Shown here piece after piece: positions 9,788 through 18,365 of a DNA stretch of 64,000 bases (its first letter is position 1; every line of letters begins with the position of its first letter). The stretch is from NCBI RefSeq assembly GCF_022427145.1, contig NZ_JAKSXN010000012.1:31964-95963 (forward strand). Reading direction: 5' to 3'. A program made the position numbers and the translations under genes. This DNA is from Paenibacillus timonensis (lineage in GTDB: Bacteria > Bacillota > Bacilli > Paenibacillales > Paenibacillaceae). Below the pieces are notes generated by a model, which was not told the origin of the DNA, made no database searches, and was given only the letters and a program-made list of their open reading frames with translations.

Positions 9788-11410
9788 ATGACCAAACGAT
9801 CCCAACTATTCAAAAATGCAGCCGCCGCTGCGCTGGCGCTTAGCCTGACCCTTCCGTCGGCTTCCGCATTTGCGGCGAAGCAAAGCGCTACGTCATTGGC
9901 CCCGGTACGGGAAGCTGCCGAAGCCTTTGGCGCGCAAGTCCACTGGGAGTCCGGCAGCCACACCATCCTCGTGGCGAAGGACGGCCATAAGCTGGTGTTG
10001 ACCATCGGTTCGTCGGAAGCCCTGCTCGACGGGAACCGTGTGGCTTTAGGCGAACCGGTACGCATTGCCGATGGCCGGGCGCTGATCGACGCCGAATTCC
10101 TTGCCGAAGCGTTCGGAGTGAAGGATACGGCCCAGGCGGAAGCCGGCACAAAAGATCCCGCGGACCTGTTCCTGAAGGCGCTGCTCGCCGGAGACGGTAC
10201 GGAAGCGGCGAAATATGTCAGCGCTTCTTCGTCCTACGCCCTTCCGGCCGCTATGCTGAACCAGCTGTGGGCCAATTATGAAACGGTGTTCGGCAAAGCG
10301 GCCGGCGCACCGTCCAAGAGCGAGACGGCCACGTCGGTCCATCGCAACGTCACGTACGCCTTCCAAACGGCAGCGGTTCCGGTCAACTTGACGCTGCGGC
10401 TTAACGCCGCCGGGGAGATCGACGATATGTACATCGCCGCCGCGACCGGCTCGGCCTACCAAAAACCCGCCTACGAAGACGCTTCCGCTTATACCGAGCG
10501 GGAAGTGACCGTTGGCGAAGGGGCTATGGCCCTGCCGGGCACATTGACGATGCCAACTGGCGACGGCCCATTCCCGGCGATCGTACTGGTACACGGCTCC
10601 GGCACGAACGACCGGGACGAGGCGATCGGAAGCGCCAAGCCGTTCCGTGACCTCGCGGTCGGCCTGGCTGCGCAAGGCATCGCCGTGCTGCGGTACGACA
10701 AAGTCTCGTACGAGCACACGTTTAAGGTCGCTGCCGATCCCAAGTTCACGCTGAAAAAAGAGACCGTTGACGATGCCTTGAAGGCCGTCGCTCTGTTGAA
10801 AAAGACGCCGGACATCGATGCTTCCCGCATCTTCGTGGCCGGCCATAGCCAAGGCGGCTACGCCATGCCGTTGATCACCGCAGGCGATACAGCCGGCGAC
10901 ATCGCCGGGACGATTTTGATGTCCGGGCCCAGCGGCAAATTCGCCGACGTGTTGGCCGAGCAGCAAGCCGAGCTTGTCAGCCGTGTGAAGCAGCTTGGCC
11001 AAGACCCGGCGCCTTATGAGCAGCAAGCCGCCTTCTATACGTCGATCGCCGCGATGGTCAACGACCCGCAGTATACGGTTGACCATATGCCGGAGCAATT
11101 CCCGTCCCAGCCTGCCTACTGGTGGTTCGAGCAGAAAAATTACGTGCCGGCCGAGCTCGCCAAGCAGCAATCCGGTCCGATGCTGATCCTGCAAGGCGAA
11201 AACGATTGGCAAGTGACGATGAAGCAGTTCGAAGGCTGGAAAACTGCGCTGCAGAACCGCAAGGACGTCACCTTCAAATCGTATCCGCAGGTCAATCACC
11301 TGCTGGCCAAGGTAGGCGGCCTTTCGATCGGCGCCGAATACGCCCAGCCATCCAACGTTTCCAAAGAGATCGTTGACGATATCGCGGCATGGGTTCGGGG
11401 GATGAAGTAA
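9788..11410 (+). CDS. Secreted alpha/beta hydrolase with CuAO-N-like and DUF3887 domains
   Basis: A 540-residue exported protein. Residues 1-30 form a signal peptide ending ASAFA. Residues 35-110 resemble the copper-amine-oxidase N-terminal-like domain common in Paenibacillus wall proteins. Residues about 120-210 resemble DUF3887. The rest is an alpha/beta hydrolase: oxyanion HGSGTNDRDE, nucleophile elbow GHSQGGYAMP, acid LQGENDWQVT and a final histidine VNHLLAK. Substrate is unknown, probably an ester or peptide. The frame stays open upstream to 9707, but the ATG at 9788 has AAGGAGGAGATTACG before it and creates the signal peptide. It follows the membrane protein by 34 bp in the GntR operon and ends at a strong terminator. 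Confidence 0.88.
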   Translation: MTKRSQLFKNAAAAALALSLTLPSASAFAAKQSATSLAPVREAAEAFGAQVHWESGSHTILVAKDGHKLVLTIGSSEALLDGNRVALGEPVRIADGRALIDAEFLAEAFGVKDTAQAEAGTKDPADLFLKALLAGDGTEAAKYVSASSSYALPAAMLNQLWANYETVFGKAAGAPSKSETATSVHRNVTYAFQTAAVPVNLTLRLNAAGEIDDMYIAAATGSAYQKPAYEDASAYTEREVTVGEGAMALPGTLTMPTGDGPFPAIVLVHGSGTNDRDEAIGSAKPFRDLAVGLAAQGIAVLRYDKVSYEHTFKVAADPKFTLKKETVDDALKAVALLKKTPDIDASRIFVAGHSQGGYAMPLITAGDTAGDIAGTILMSGPSGKFADVLAEQQAELVSRVKQLGQDPAPYEQQAAFYTSIAAMVNDPQYTVDHMPEQFPSQPAYWWFEQKNYVPAELAKQQSGPMLILQGENDWQVTMKQFEGWKTALQNRKDVTFKSYPQVNHLLAKVGGLSIGAEYAQPSNVSKEIVDDIAAWVRGMK

Positions 11411-11440
11411 GTCGCGCTGCGCTTACTTCCCCATCGAAGC

Positions 11441-11477
11441 CAACAAAGCCCGCCCCCTATTGGGGCGGGCTTTGTTG
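11441..11477 (+). terminator. Terminator of the GntR-membrane protein-hydrolase operon
   Basis: A 16-bp perfect stem, CAACAAAGCCCGCCCC against GGGGCGGGCTTTGTTG, with loop CTATT. The T-rich arm follows the GC-rich core. Confidence 0.9.
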
Positions 11478-11580
11478 TTCCTTAAGTGCCGGCTGCCACT
11501 TCGCGTGGAGGCACAAAAAAATAAGGTGATCCCATCCCTTATTCCCCTCTGCCATCTGCCTTTCGCCGCGTCCGCAACGG

Positions 11581-12321
11581 CTACATCATCATGCCCATCT
11601 CCCGGGCCGCTTCCACCAGGATCGGCCCGTACTCCTCCAGCCGCTGCAGCGTCAAGCGGCTGACCGGCCCCGACACGGACAGGGCGGCGGCCAGCTTCCC
11701 CGTCCGGTCGAAGATCGGCGCGGAGACGGCGGATGCCCCCGGCTCCCGCTCCTCGTAGCTGGTGGCATATCCGAGCTCGCGGATCTCCTCCAGCTGCGCC
11801 ACATAGGCCGCCCGATCAACCGCCGGCGGCCAATCCGGGCTGTCCAGCACCGCCTGGAGCACCTCCTCGCCCGAGTAGGCGACGAGCACCTTGCTGGACG
11901 CGCCCACGTACAGCGGCAGCCGCGCCCCGACCGGCGCGACGCGGCGGATCGCCTGGTTGCTCTGCACCGCCTGGATCCGCAGCCGCTCGTTGCCGTCGCG
12001 CAAATACAGGCTGACCGTCTCGCCGAGCCGGTCTCGCAGCCGCTCCATCAACAGCAGCAGCAGCACGGCCGGATCGTCGCTGTGGGACATGTGGGTCGAC
12101 AGCTCCCACACCTTCAGCCCAAGACGATATTTCTCCGTCGCGGGATCGCGAACGACGAACCCCCGCTCCTCCAGCGTGGTCAATAAACGGTGAACCGTGC
12201 TTTTATGCAGGCCGATTTCGGCGGCAATCTCCGTCAGTCCCAAATCGCTAGCTTTCGTGAAGCAACCCAATATATCCAAAGCCCGCTCGACCGCGCGCAC
12301 CGTTAGCTTTCGGTCTTCCAT
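11581..12321 (-). CDS. IclR-family transcriptional regulator
   Basis: A 246-residue IclR-type regulator. The winged helix is at about 5-65 (AVERALDILGCFTKAS, LTEIAAEIGLHKSTVHRLL), followed by the GAF-like effector domain with the typical APVGARLPLYVGASSKVLVA segment and the C-terminal GKLAAALSVSGP. IclR proteins usually control small-carbon or sugar-acid catabolism, but no such genes are adjacent. The frame is open upstream to 12426, yet the promoter and operator lie there; ATG 12321 with AAGGAG is the sensible start. It converges on the hydrolase operon and diverges from another hydrolase. Confidence 0.92.
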   Translation of the reverse strand: MEDRKLTVRAVERALDILGCFTKASDLGLTEIAAEIGLHKSTVHRLLTTLEERGFVVRDPATEKYRLGLKVWELSTHMSHSDDPAVLLLLLMERLRDRLGETVSLYLRDGNERLRIQAVQSNQAIRRVAPVGARLPLYVGASSKVLVAYSGEEVLQAVLDSPDWPPAVDRAAYVAQLEEIRELGYATSYEEREPGASAVSAPIFDRTGKLAAALSVSGPVSRLTLQRLEEYGPILVEAAREMGMMM

Positions 12322-12341
12322 CCGGCATCTACTCTCCTTAG

Positions 12342-12399
12342 GTTTCACTATATGAAACTCGGTTACATAAATTATATGAAAGAAGCGAATTTCCGTCAA
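12342..12399 (-). promoter_or_regulatory. Promoter and palindromic operator of the IclR gene
   Basis: On the minus strand TTGACG (12399-12394) and TATAAT (12376-12371) are 17 bp apart, an excellent sigma-A promoter. Just downstream of the expected start point is a perfect inverted repeat, GTTTCA (12342-12347) and TGAAAC (12353-12358), five bases apart. The position fits autorepression by the IclR protein. Confidence 0.72.
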
Positions 12400-12563
12400 T
12401 GAAACACCTTCCATTGACATTAACAAGGGATCGACTTACGATTAAATTCAGGAGAACCGCGCTATTTCGACATTTTTTCTTGTTTATTTGCCAATAAAAG
12501 CGTTTTCCTAACGGTAAACAGTCCAGATCGCAATCATATAATCTAGTAATGGGAGGGAAGCGC

Positions 12564-13595
12564 ATGAGCCACACCGGCCGAAATGACCTTCCCTTGCCTT
12601 CTTCGGCTTACGTAACCGGCGATGTTCCCGCGGCGCCTGCCCGGCACATCAGCATCAAAAATATCCTCGTTGCTCTCTTGCTATCCGTGTTGTTTTTCCT
12701 GATTTTTTGCTTCGTCTCGCTGCACGGATATATCGCCTGGGTGTTGTCCAACCCGAAGGTAGCGCCGCTCTACTCCAATCCGAAGCTGTCCATCAACCTC
12801 GAATACGAGGACATCGCTTTTCCCGCAGCCGACGGGAGCCGAATAATGCAAGGGTGGTATATCCCCGCGGAAGATTCCGTCAAAACCATCGTCTTTAGCC
12901 ATGGGTATGGGGCCAACCGCGAGGAATCCTGGATTCCGATGTATGATCTGGCCAATTTCGCCCATCGTCTTAATTTTAATGTCCTGATGTTTGATTACGG
13001 CTTTGCCGCGCAAAATAGCAAGGAAGTCGCCACCGGCGGCAAAAAGGAAGCCCAGCAGCTGCTCGGCGCGATCCAGGTCGCCAAGCAACGGGGCGGCCAG
13101 GAAATCATCGTCTGGGGCTTCTCCATGGGAGCCGGTACCGCGCTGCAGGCCGGATTGAAAAGCCCGGACATCGACGGCATGATCCTCGACAGCACGTTCC
13201 TGCTGGAGCCGGATACGATGTATCACAATATCCGCCAGCATATCGGCCTTCCCCGCCATCCGTCGCTGGAGATCATCGGCATGCTGCTGCCGGTGCTGAA
13301 CGGGACCAGCCTGCGGCAAATTCCGTACGCCCAGGTCAAATCGGAGGATTATCCGTATCCGATTCTGTTCATTCACGGCACCCAGGATGAAAAAGCGCCT
13401 TACCCGATCGCCGAGAAATTGGCGGCGAACCAAACCAACCCCGATTCCGACGTGTGGATCGTGGACGGCGCCCATCATGAATTGATTTTCCGCGAGCATC
13501 CCAAAGAGTATCTGCGCAAAGTATCGCTGTTCCTCGGGAAAATCAAGCTCGCGTCCCAAAATACGAACGTACAAACCGGGTCCGTATCCGAATAG
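12564..13595 (+). CDS. Membrane-anchored alpha/beta hydrolase
   Basis: A 343-residue serine hydrolase of the BEM46/YqkD kind. One transmembrane segment at about residues 32-58 anchors it, with the catalytic domain probably outside the membrane. The oxyanion motif is FSHGYGANREES, the nucleophile elbow GFSMGAGTA, the acid IHGTQDEKAPY and the histidine GAHHELIF. Substrate is unknown. The frame has an ATG at 12549, but the GGGAGGG site supports ATG 12564. The next gene follows after 67 bp. A second, similar hydrolase is at 49800. Confidence 0.87.
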   Translation: MSHTGRNDLPLPSSAYVTGDVPAAPARHISIKNILVALLLSVLFFLIFCFVSLHGYIAWVLSNPKVAPLYSNPKLSINLEYEDIAFPAADGSRIMQGWYIPAEDSVKTIVFSHGYGANREESWIPMYDLANFAHRLNFNVLMFDYGFAAQNSKEVATGGKKEAQQLLGAIQVAKQRGGQEIIVWGFSMGAGTALQAGLKSPDIDGMILDSTFLLEPDTMYHNIRQHIGLPRHPSLEIIGMLLPVLNGTSLRQIPYAQVKSEDYPYPILFIHGTQDEKAPYPIAEKLAANQTNPDSDVWIVDGAHHELIFREHPKEYLRKVSLFLGKIKLASQNTNVQTGSVSE

Positions 13596-13662
13596 CATAA
13601 GCCAACCCTCCTCGCCAATATGTTAGTAGTAATGTATTTCTTATCCCTGAGGAGGTAGGCCA

Positions 13663-15045
13663 ATGTTGTTCGTTTACGGGCCTTTTTTGCCTGTGCGCAT
13701 TTTGGAGGAAATCCGGTTCTGGAAGCAGCAGGAGGCGGAGCATACGGAGGTGATTCAGGCGATCGTTCCGGGTCTGGAGGCCGATTACGTTCGGCTGCTG
13801 GAGGAATGGAAGCCGATTTTTGCGGGGACGGAGGCTGCCGCTGACAAGCTGCTGCAGCACGCTTTGGCTACCCCTCACGCCACCTCGAGCCCGGAGGTCA
13901 TTCATCAGACAGAACGGCTGCTTCAAGCGTCGTTTCAGCAATCGCGGGAATTCATCCGCCACCTTGAGTTCATGCTGAAGCATAGCGCAGCCGTTAAATC
14001 GGTGCCGCTAGCCCCGGTTGTGCTGCTGCATATCATTCGCGAATCGGCGTATTTCCTTGAGGTGCTCGAGCGGCTGAACCGGCCGGGGCAAATCGCCGGC
14101 AGCATGGCCGGGACGCCGCCGTATCCCGATCCGTATCACGCGAGCGCCGGAGCGCAGCCGCCTTACCGGGAACAAGAACACGCCATCCCGGCCAAGGAGG
14201 GAGACGCGGAGGAACTTTCGGCCATTGAGGCGGAGCAACCACACTTGACGGCACCAACCGCCACCACCGTCTCCGCCGCGTTAAACCGAGAAGAACCGTC
14301 CGAGGCGAACGGCACCACGGAACCCGAGCCGGAATCCTCGCTGGAAGAAGCCCACCTTCGTCAGGAGCCGGCCGCTGACGATAACGCCGCAGCTGCGGCA
14401 GCCCGCGTGCCGGAACGCCCCGTTCCGATCGGCGGACATACGCTTCCTCCCCTGCCTTACCCGTATAATGCACTGGAGCCCCACATCGATGAGCAGACGA
14501 TGCGCATTCACCACGACAAGCACCATAAAACGTACGTCGACGATTTGAACAAAGCGGAGTTGAAGCTGCAGGATGCCCGCAAATCCGGCAACTTCGATTT
14601 AGTGAAGCATTGGGAGCGAGAGCTGGCTTTTAACGGCGCGGGGCATTATCTTCATACGATTTTCTGGGACGTCATGAATCCGCAGGGCGGCGGCAAACCG
14701 CAAGGCGAGCTGCTGGAGCAGATCAAACGGGATTTCGGCAGCTACGACGCATTCCATAAGCAGTTCTCCGAAGCGGCCGCGAAAGTGGAAGGCGGCGGCT
14801 GGGCCATCCTTGTGTGGAGCCCGCGTGCCCACCGGCTGGAGATCCTCACGGCGGAGAAACACCAGAACCTGTCGCAATGGGACGTCGTCCCGCTGCTTCC
14901 GCTCGACGTATGGGAGCACGCGTACTACCTGAAGCACCAAAACGTGCGCGCCGACTACATCAAAGCTTGGTGGAACGTCGTCTATTGGCCGGCCGTAGCC
15001 AAGCGGTACGAGGCCGCAAAAAAACTAAAATGGCAGCCGTTTTAA
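13663..15045 (+). CDS. DUF2935-like domain fused to Mn/Fe superoxide dismutase
   Basis: A 460-residue fusion. Residues 1-140 are a helical region resembling one half of a DUF2935 protein (FLPVRILEEIRFWKQQEAEH, RESAYFLEVLERL). Residues 145-255 are an Ala/Glu/Pro-rich linker. Residues 259-460 are a complete superoxide dismutase with ligands H283, H331, D415 and H419 (LDVWEHAYY). It removes superoxide; the linker and extra domain suggest a tethered or spore-associated form, similar in idea to the extended Bacillus SodF. The start follows TGAGGAGGTAGGCCA. The last four codons form part of the terminator stem. A stand-alone SodA is encoded 5.3 kb away. Confidence 0.9.
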   Translation: MLFVYGPFLPVRILEEIRFWKQQEAEHTEVIQAIVPGLEADYVRLLEEWKPIFAGTEAAADKLLQHALATPHATSSPEVIHQTERLLQASFQQSREFIRHLEFMLKHSAAVKSVPLAPVVLLHIIRESAYFLEVLERLNRPGQIAGSMAGTPPYPDPYHASAGAQPPYREQEHAIPAKEGDAEELSAIEAEQPHLTAPTATTVSAALNREEPSEANGTTEPEPESSLEEAHLRQEPAADDNAAAAAARVPERPVPIGGHTLPPLPYPYNALEPHIDEQTMRIHHDKHHKTYVDDLNKAELKLQDARKSGNFDLVKHWERELAFNGAGHYLHTIFWDVMNPQGGGKPQGELLEQIKRDFGSYDAFHKQFSEAAAKVEGGGWAILVWSPRAHRLEILTAEKHQNLSQWDVVPLLPLDVWEHAYYLKHQNVRADYIKAWWNVVYWPAVAKRYEAAKKLKWQPF

Positions 15046-15058
15046 ACGGCTGCCATTT
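15028..15058. terminator. Bidirectional terminator overlapping the superoxide dismutase stop codon
   Basis: Perfect 15-bp arms AAATGGCAGCCGTTT and AAACGGCTGCCATTT meet around the TAA stop at 15043-15045. It serves both the fusion gene and the convergent folE. Confidence 0.85.
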
Positions 15059-15071
15059 GGCTTTTGATGCT

Positions 15072-15665
15072 CTATTCCTTTAACAAGGACAAAAACTCCG
15101 CCCGAGCAGCCGCATCCTTCCGGAAGCTTCCGCGCACGGCTGAGGTTACGGTCTTGCTGCCCGGCTTCTTGACGCCGCGGGCGCACATGCACAGATGCTC
15201 GCCTTCGACGACGACCATCACGCCTTTCGGCTGCAGTACCTCATCCATGATGTCGGCAATCTGCGAGGTGATCCGCTCCTGCACCTGCAGGCGGCGAGTT
15301 ACCGCTTCAACCAGACGGGCCAGCTTGCTAAGCCCGGCGATCCGGCCGCTTGGAATATAGCCAATATGGGCTTTGCCGAAGAAAGGCGCCATATGATGCT
15401 CGCATTGACTATAGTAGACGATGTCTTTGACAATGACCAGCTCCTCGTGATTTTCCTCGAAGGTCACGCCCAGCACGTCCCGCGGATCCACTTCATATCC
15501 GGCAAAAATCTCCTCGTACATCCGGGTTACCCGGGCCGGGGTTTCGAGCAGTCCTTCGCGTTCTACGTCTTCCCCGATCAATTTCAGGATTTCCCGAACA
15601 TGATGTTCGATTTGCTCCCGGTTGTCGCCTACTTGCTTGTTCACGTAATCTTTCAATCCAGCCAT
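15072..15665 (-). CDS. folE: GTP cyclohydrolase I
   Basis: A 197-residue FolE that converts GTP to dihydroneopterin triphosphate, the first step of folate synthesis (also feeding queuosine). Zinc ligands are C88 and H91 in [10 protein letters not shown] and C159 in EHLCMCARG. Other family words are [30 protein letters not shown] and [10 protein letters not shown]. Length is typical. AAAGGAGGAGG precedes the ATG at 15665. It shares a terminator with the convergent superoxide dismutase fusion and lies 44 bp downstream of the UPF0154 gene. queG, a queuosine gene, is 1.4 kb further upstream. Confidence 0.97.
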   Translation of the reverse strand: MAGLKDYVNKQVGDNREQIEHHVREILKLIGEDVEREGLLETPARVTRMYEEIFAGYEVDPRDVLGVTFEENHEELVIVKDIVYYSQCEHHMAPFFGKAHIGYIPSGRIAGLSKLARLVEAVTRRLQVQERITSQIADIMDEVLQPKGVMVVVEGEHLCMCARGVKKPGSKTVTSAVRGSFRKDAAARAEFLSLLKE

Positions 15666-15709
15666 CTTAAGCGCCTCCTCCTTTCAATAAAGTATGGCGA
15701 AACGTTACT

Positions 15710-15952
15710 TTATTTTTTCTTCTTCGTCGGACGTCCCGCTACCGGCGCTTGTCCGCCTTGGTTCTTCATCATCTGCTGCGCGCGCTGCATCTGCTTGCTG
15801 TTCAGGTTATACCCCATTTGCTTCGCCATCTTCTGCAGCATCTGCGGGTCGTTCTGCATCTTCGTGAGCTGTCTGCGGAGGTAAAAGACCCCAATCGCAA
15901 AGCCGCCAACCAGACCGACGATTAAAGTAATGATTGGAATAACGATATCCAT
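15710..15952 (-). CDS. UPF0154 membrane protein (YneF family)
   Basis: An 80-residue single-pass membrane protein. Residues 3-26 are hydrophobic with glycines (IVGLVGGFAIGVFYLRRQL), followed by the conserved QNDPQMLQKMAKQMG segment of UPF0154 and a lysine-rich tail. Family members are short and widespread in Firmicutes with no known function. The ATG has AGGGGTGG ahead of it. The tail here is about ten residues longer than the Bacillus form and ends in four lysines. Confidence 0.9.
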   Translation of the reverse strand: MDIVIPIITLIVGLVGGFAIGVFYLRRQLTKMQNDPQMLQKMAKQMGYNLNSKQMQRAQQMMKNQGGQAPVAGRPTKKKK

Positions 15953-16048
15953 GTTTCAGCCACCCCTGGAATATTATCGTGCAGCCCCAGCTTTGAAGGC
16001 CGGCGCACTCCAAATATCATAGCATCCAGCCTGACGCGATTCAAGGAT

Positions 16049-17083
16049 TCAGGCTAAAACCGCCTCGATAAACAAGGTCGTTTCCGTTGCCAGGTCCACT
16101 TCGTTGACGTCCAGCTCGTCGCCGGTGCCCCGCACGATCCGAATGACCGGCCGGCCCGGCAAGCCCCGGTGCTGTCTAACGACCACGCCGGTCTCTTTCG
16201 TTCCAAGCCGTACCGAGGTTCCGTTCGGGTATACGGAGATGATGCGCGTAAACTCCACCAACACCTCGTGATCCAGCTCCTGTTCCGAGCAGGCCATCAT
16301 ATGCTCGCAAGCCTCATGCGGCAGCAATACCCGCCCGTCCTTGCTTCCGCCGCTGATCAAATTATCGTACATATTGGCTACCGCGACGATGCGGGGGAAC
16401 AGATGAATTTCGTCTCCCGCCAGTCCCCGCGGCATGCCGTTGCCGTCCGGACGCTCATGATGCTGCAGCGCCGTATGGGCAATCAACAGATTAAATTCGC
16501 GTTTATGCCGCAGCAACTCGTATCCCCGCCAGGTGTGATGGTTTTTGGGGTCCTCCGCATGGGCTCCTTCCGGCAGTTCCTGCGACTTGCCGATATCGTG
16601 CAGCAAAGCGCCGATCGCCAAATCCTTAAGCTGAGAATACCCCAAACCCAAGTTCAATCCGATCATCGAGGAAATCAGGCTGACGTTCACCGCGTGAAGA
16701 TATGCGGCATTGTCCGCCGTCCGGATGTCGGTGAGCTGCAGCAGCACTTCCTTGTTGTTCAGCACGTCGGTCAGCAGGGAATCGACGCTGGCGTTGATTT
16801 TGCGCGTGCTCCAGTCCTTGCCGGAGCGGATCGCCTGCAGCGTTTCGGACATCTCCCGGAACACCGCCTGCTTGGTCGACTCGCTAAGCACGTCTTCGAT
16901 TTCGATATCCTCGAAATCCGGATCCTTAATATATAACATCGTCACGCCGATCCGCTTTAGCGTATTGATCATGAAAACCGTGAGCTGGACCCCTGCCGAC
17001 AGCAACACGGTCCCGTTGGCGGAATACACGGTTTTGCCCAAAAATTGTCCCGGTTCGATATCCTCGATACTGATGAAGCGCAT
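16049..17083 (-). CDS. HD-GYP-domain phosphodiesterase-like protein
   Basis: A 344-residue protein with an N-terminal strand-rich region (1-60), a linker helix, an HD domain at about 140-265 and a C-terminal extension. The metal site words are LLHDIGKSQELP, NHHTWRGYELL, LLIAHTALQHHERPDGNG and VAVANMYDNL. Classical HD-GYP enzymes, which hydrolyse cyclic di-GMP, have HHE-DG-GYPRGL; here the motif reads HHERPDGNGMPRGL, so tyrosine of GYP is replaced by methionine. Activity on c-di-GMP is therefore likely but not certain. It sits 26 bp after queG on the same strand, probably as the last gene of that run. Confidence 0.88.
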   Translation of the reverse strand: MRFISIEDIEPGQFLGKTVYSANGTVLLSAGVQLTVFMINTLKRIGVTMLYIKDPDFEDIEIEDVLSESTKQAVFREMSETLQAIRSGKDWSTRKINASVDSLLTDVLNNKEVLLQLTDIRTADNAAYLHAVNVSLISSMIGLNLGLGYSQLKDLAIGALLHDIGKSQELPEGAHAEDPKNHHTWRGYELLRHKREFNLLIAHTALQHHERPDGNGMPRGLAGDEIHLFPRIVAVANMYDNLISGGSKDGRVLLPHEACEHMMACSEQELDHEVLVEFTRIISVYPNGTSVRLGTKETGVVVRQHRGLPGRPVIRIVRGTGDELDVNEVDLATETTLFIEAVLA

Positions 17084-17109
17084 AAATTGTTTATCCCCCT
17101 TGCCGGATA

Positions 17110-18300
17110 TCAGTCCCCGATGGAAGCAAGCAGCTTCTCCTTGGCGGCCCGAAGCCGAACCCGTACTTCTTCGTCCTGCTCGGCGTCAAGCGCCCGGCCG
17201 ATCGCATCCCTGGCCTCCATGCCCCCGATTTGGCTTAGCGCCCAAGCTGCGGTACCCCTTAGCTCCGGCCGTGGATCATGAAGCAGTATATCTATTAATT
17301 TCGGCACGGAAGCCGGATCTTTGAAGTTGCCGAGCGCGATGACCGCATTGCGTTGGATCGGTTTCTTGCCTCTCCAAGCTGCGGCGCTGTCGCCAAAGCG
17401 TTCCTTGAACTCGCGATTGCTTAAGTCCAGCAGCGGCAGCAACAGCGGCTTGACCTTCTCGGGATCGGGCGCCAGCTCCGGCCGGTGGTTCCAGGACTTG
17501 CCTTTGTTCTTCGGGCAGACGACCTGACACGTATCGCATCCGTAAAGACGGTTGCCGATCTTGACCATGAATTCCTCTTCCACAAATCCTTTGGTTTGCG
17601 TCAAAAAAGAAATGCACCGCTGCGCGTTCAATTCACCGGGGCCAACTAACGCTCCCGTCGGGCACGCGTCGATGCATTTGGTGCATTCGCCGCAGTCCTC
17701 CTCCACCGGCGTGTCTGGAGGAAACGGCACGTTCGTGATCAGCTCGCCGAGGTAAATCCACGATCCCCATTTCGGGGAGATGATCGCGCAGTTTTTGCCC
17801 TTGAAGCCGATCCCCGCGCGCTCCGCCACGGCCCGATCCACCAAGGCACCGGTATCGACCATGCTTTCGATGCGCGCTTCGGGCACGCGTTCGCGGATAA
17901 AGCTCTCGAGCTTCTCCATCGCTTCGCGGAGCACCTGATGGTAGTCCCGCCCCCAGGCGGAACGGGCCAGGATGCCCCGCCGCTCGCCGGGCGCCGACTT
18001 CGGAGGATTCTCCATCTTCGACGGATAGGCCACCGCGATCGAAATCAACGAAGCCGGCTGGGCAAGCGACAACTCCGGGTATACCCGCTTATCGAGATCC
18101 GGCTCCTCAAAGCCGGATTCGTAGCCTTTGTCGCGCCGATCCTGGAGAATCGCCTTTAGCGACAGAAACGGGTCGGCGCTGGCAAAACCGATATCGTCGA
18201 TGCCTAGCTCCGCGGCCGCTTCCTGGATCTCCCGCTTCAACTGCGCCCAGCGGCTTTCTCCGGCCGGTAAACGGGCAAAGCCGGTTTCCGTCATTGGCAT
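17110..18300 (-). CDS. queG: Epoxyqueuosine reductase with HEAT repeats
   Basis: A 396-residue QueG, the cobalamin-dependent enzyme that reduces epoxyqueuosine to queuosine in tRNA. The catalytic region has VDTGALVDRAVAERAGIG (D149) and FKGKN. Two [4Fe-4S] clusters are bound by C203, C206, C209, C213 and C229, C255, C258, C262 (CGECTKCIDACP and CDTCQVVCP). The last 80 residues are PBS-lyase/HEAT-like repeats (GNFKDPASVPKLIDILLHDP), as in the longer Firmicute form. The frame is open to 18411, but the AAGGAGGGGG site marks ATG 18300. It lies 65 bp after rnhA. Confidence 0.95.
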   Translation of the reverse strand: MPMTETGFARLPAGESRWAQLKREIQEAAAELGIDDIGFASADPFLSLKAILQDRRDKGYESGFEEPDLDKRVYPELSLAQPASLISIAVAYPSKMENPPKSAPGERRGILARSAWGRDYHQVLREAMEKLESFIRERVPEARIESMVDTGALVDRAVAERAGIGFKGKNCAIISPKWGSWIYLGELITNVPFPPDTPVEEDCGECTKCIDACPTGALVGPGELNAQRCISFLTQTKGFVEEEFMVKIGNRLYGCDTCQVVCPKNKGKSWNHRPELAPDPEKVKPLLLPLLDLSNREFKERFGDSAAAWRGKKPIQRNAVIALGNFKDPASVPKLIDILLHDPRPELRGTAAWALSQIGGMEARDAIGRALDAEQDEEVRVRLRAAKEKLLASIGD

Positions 18301-18365
18301 ATGTTCCCCCTCCTTGCTGTTCATGTTGCCGTTCATGTTGATGTGATGGCAAACCTGCTGTATTT

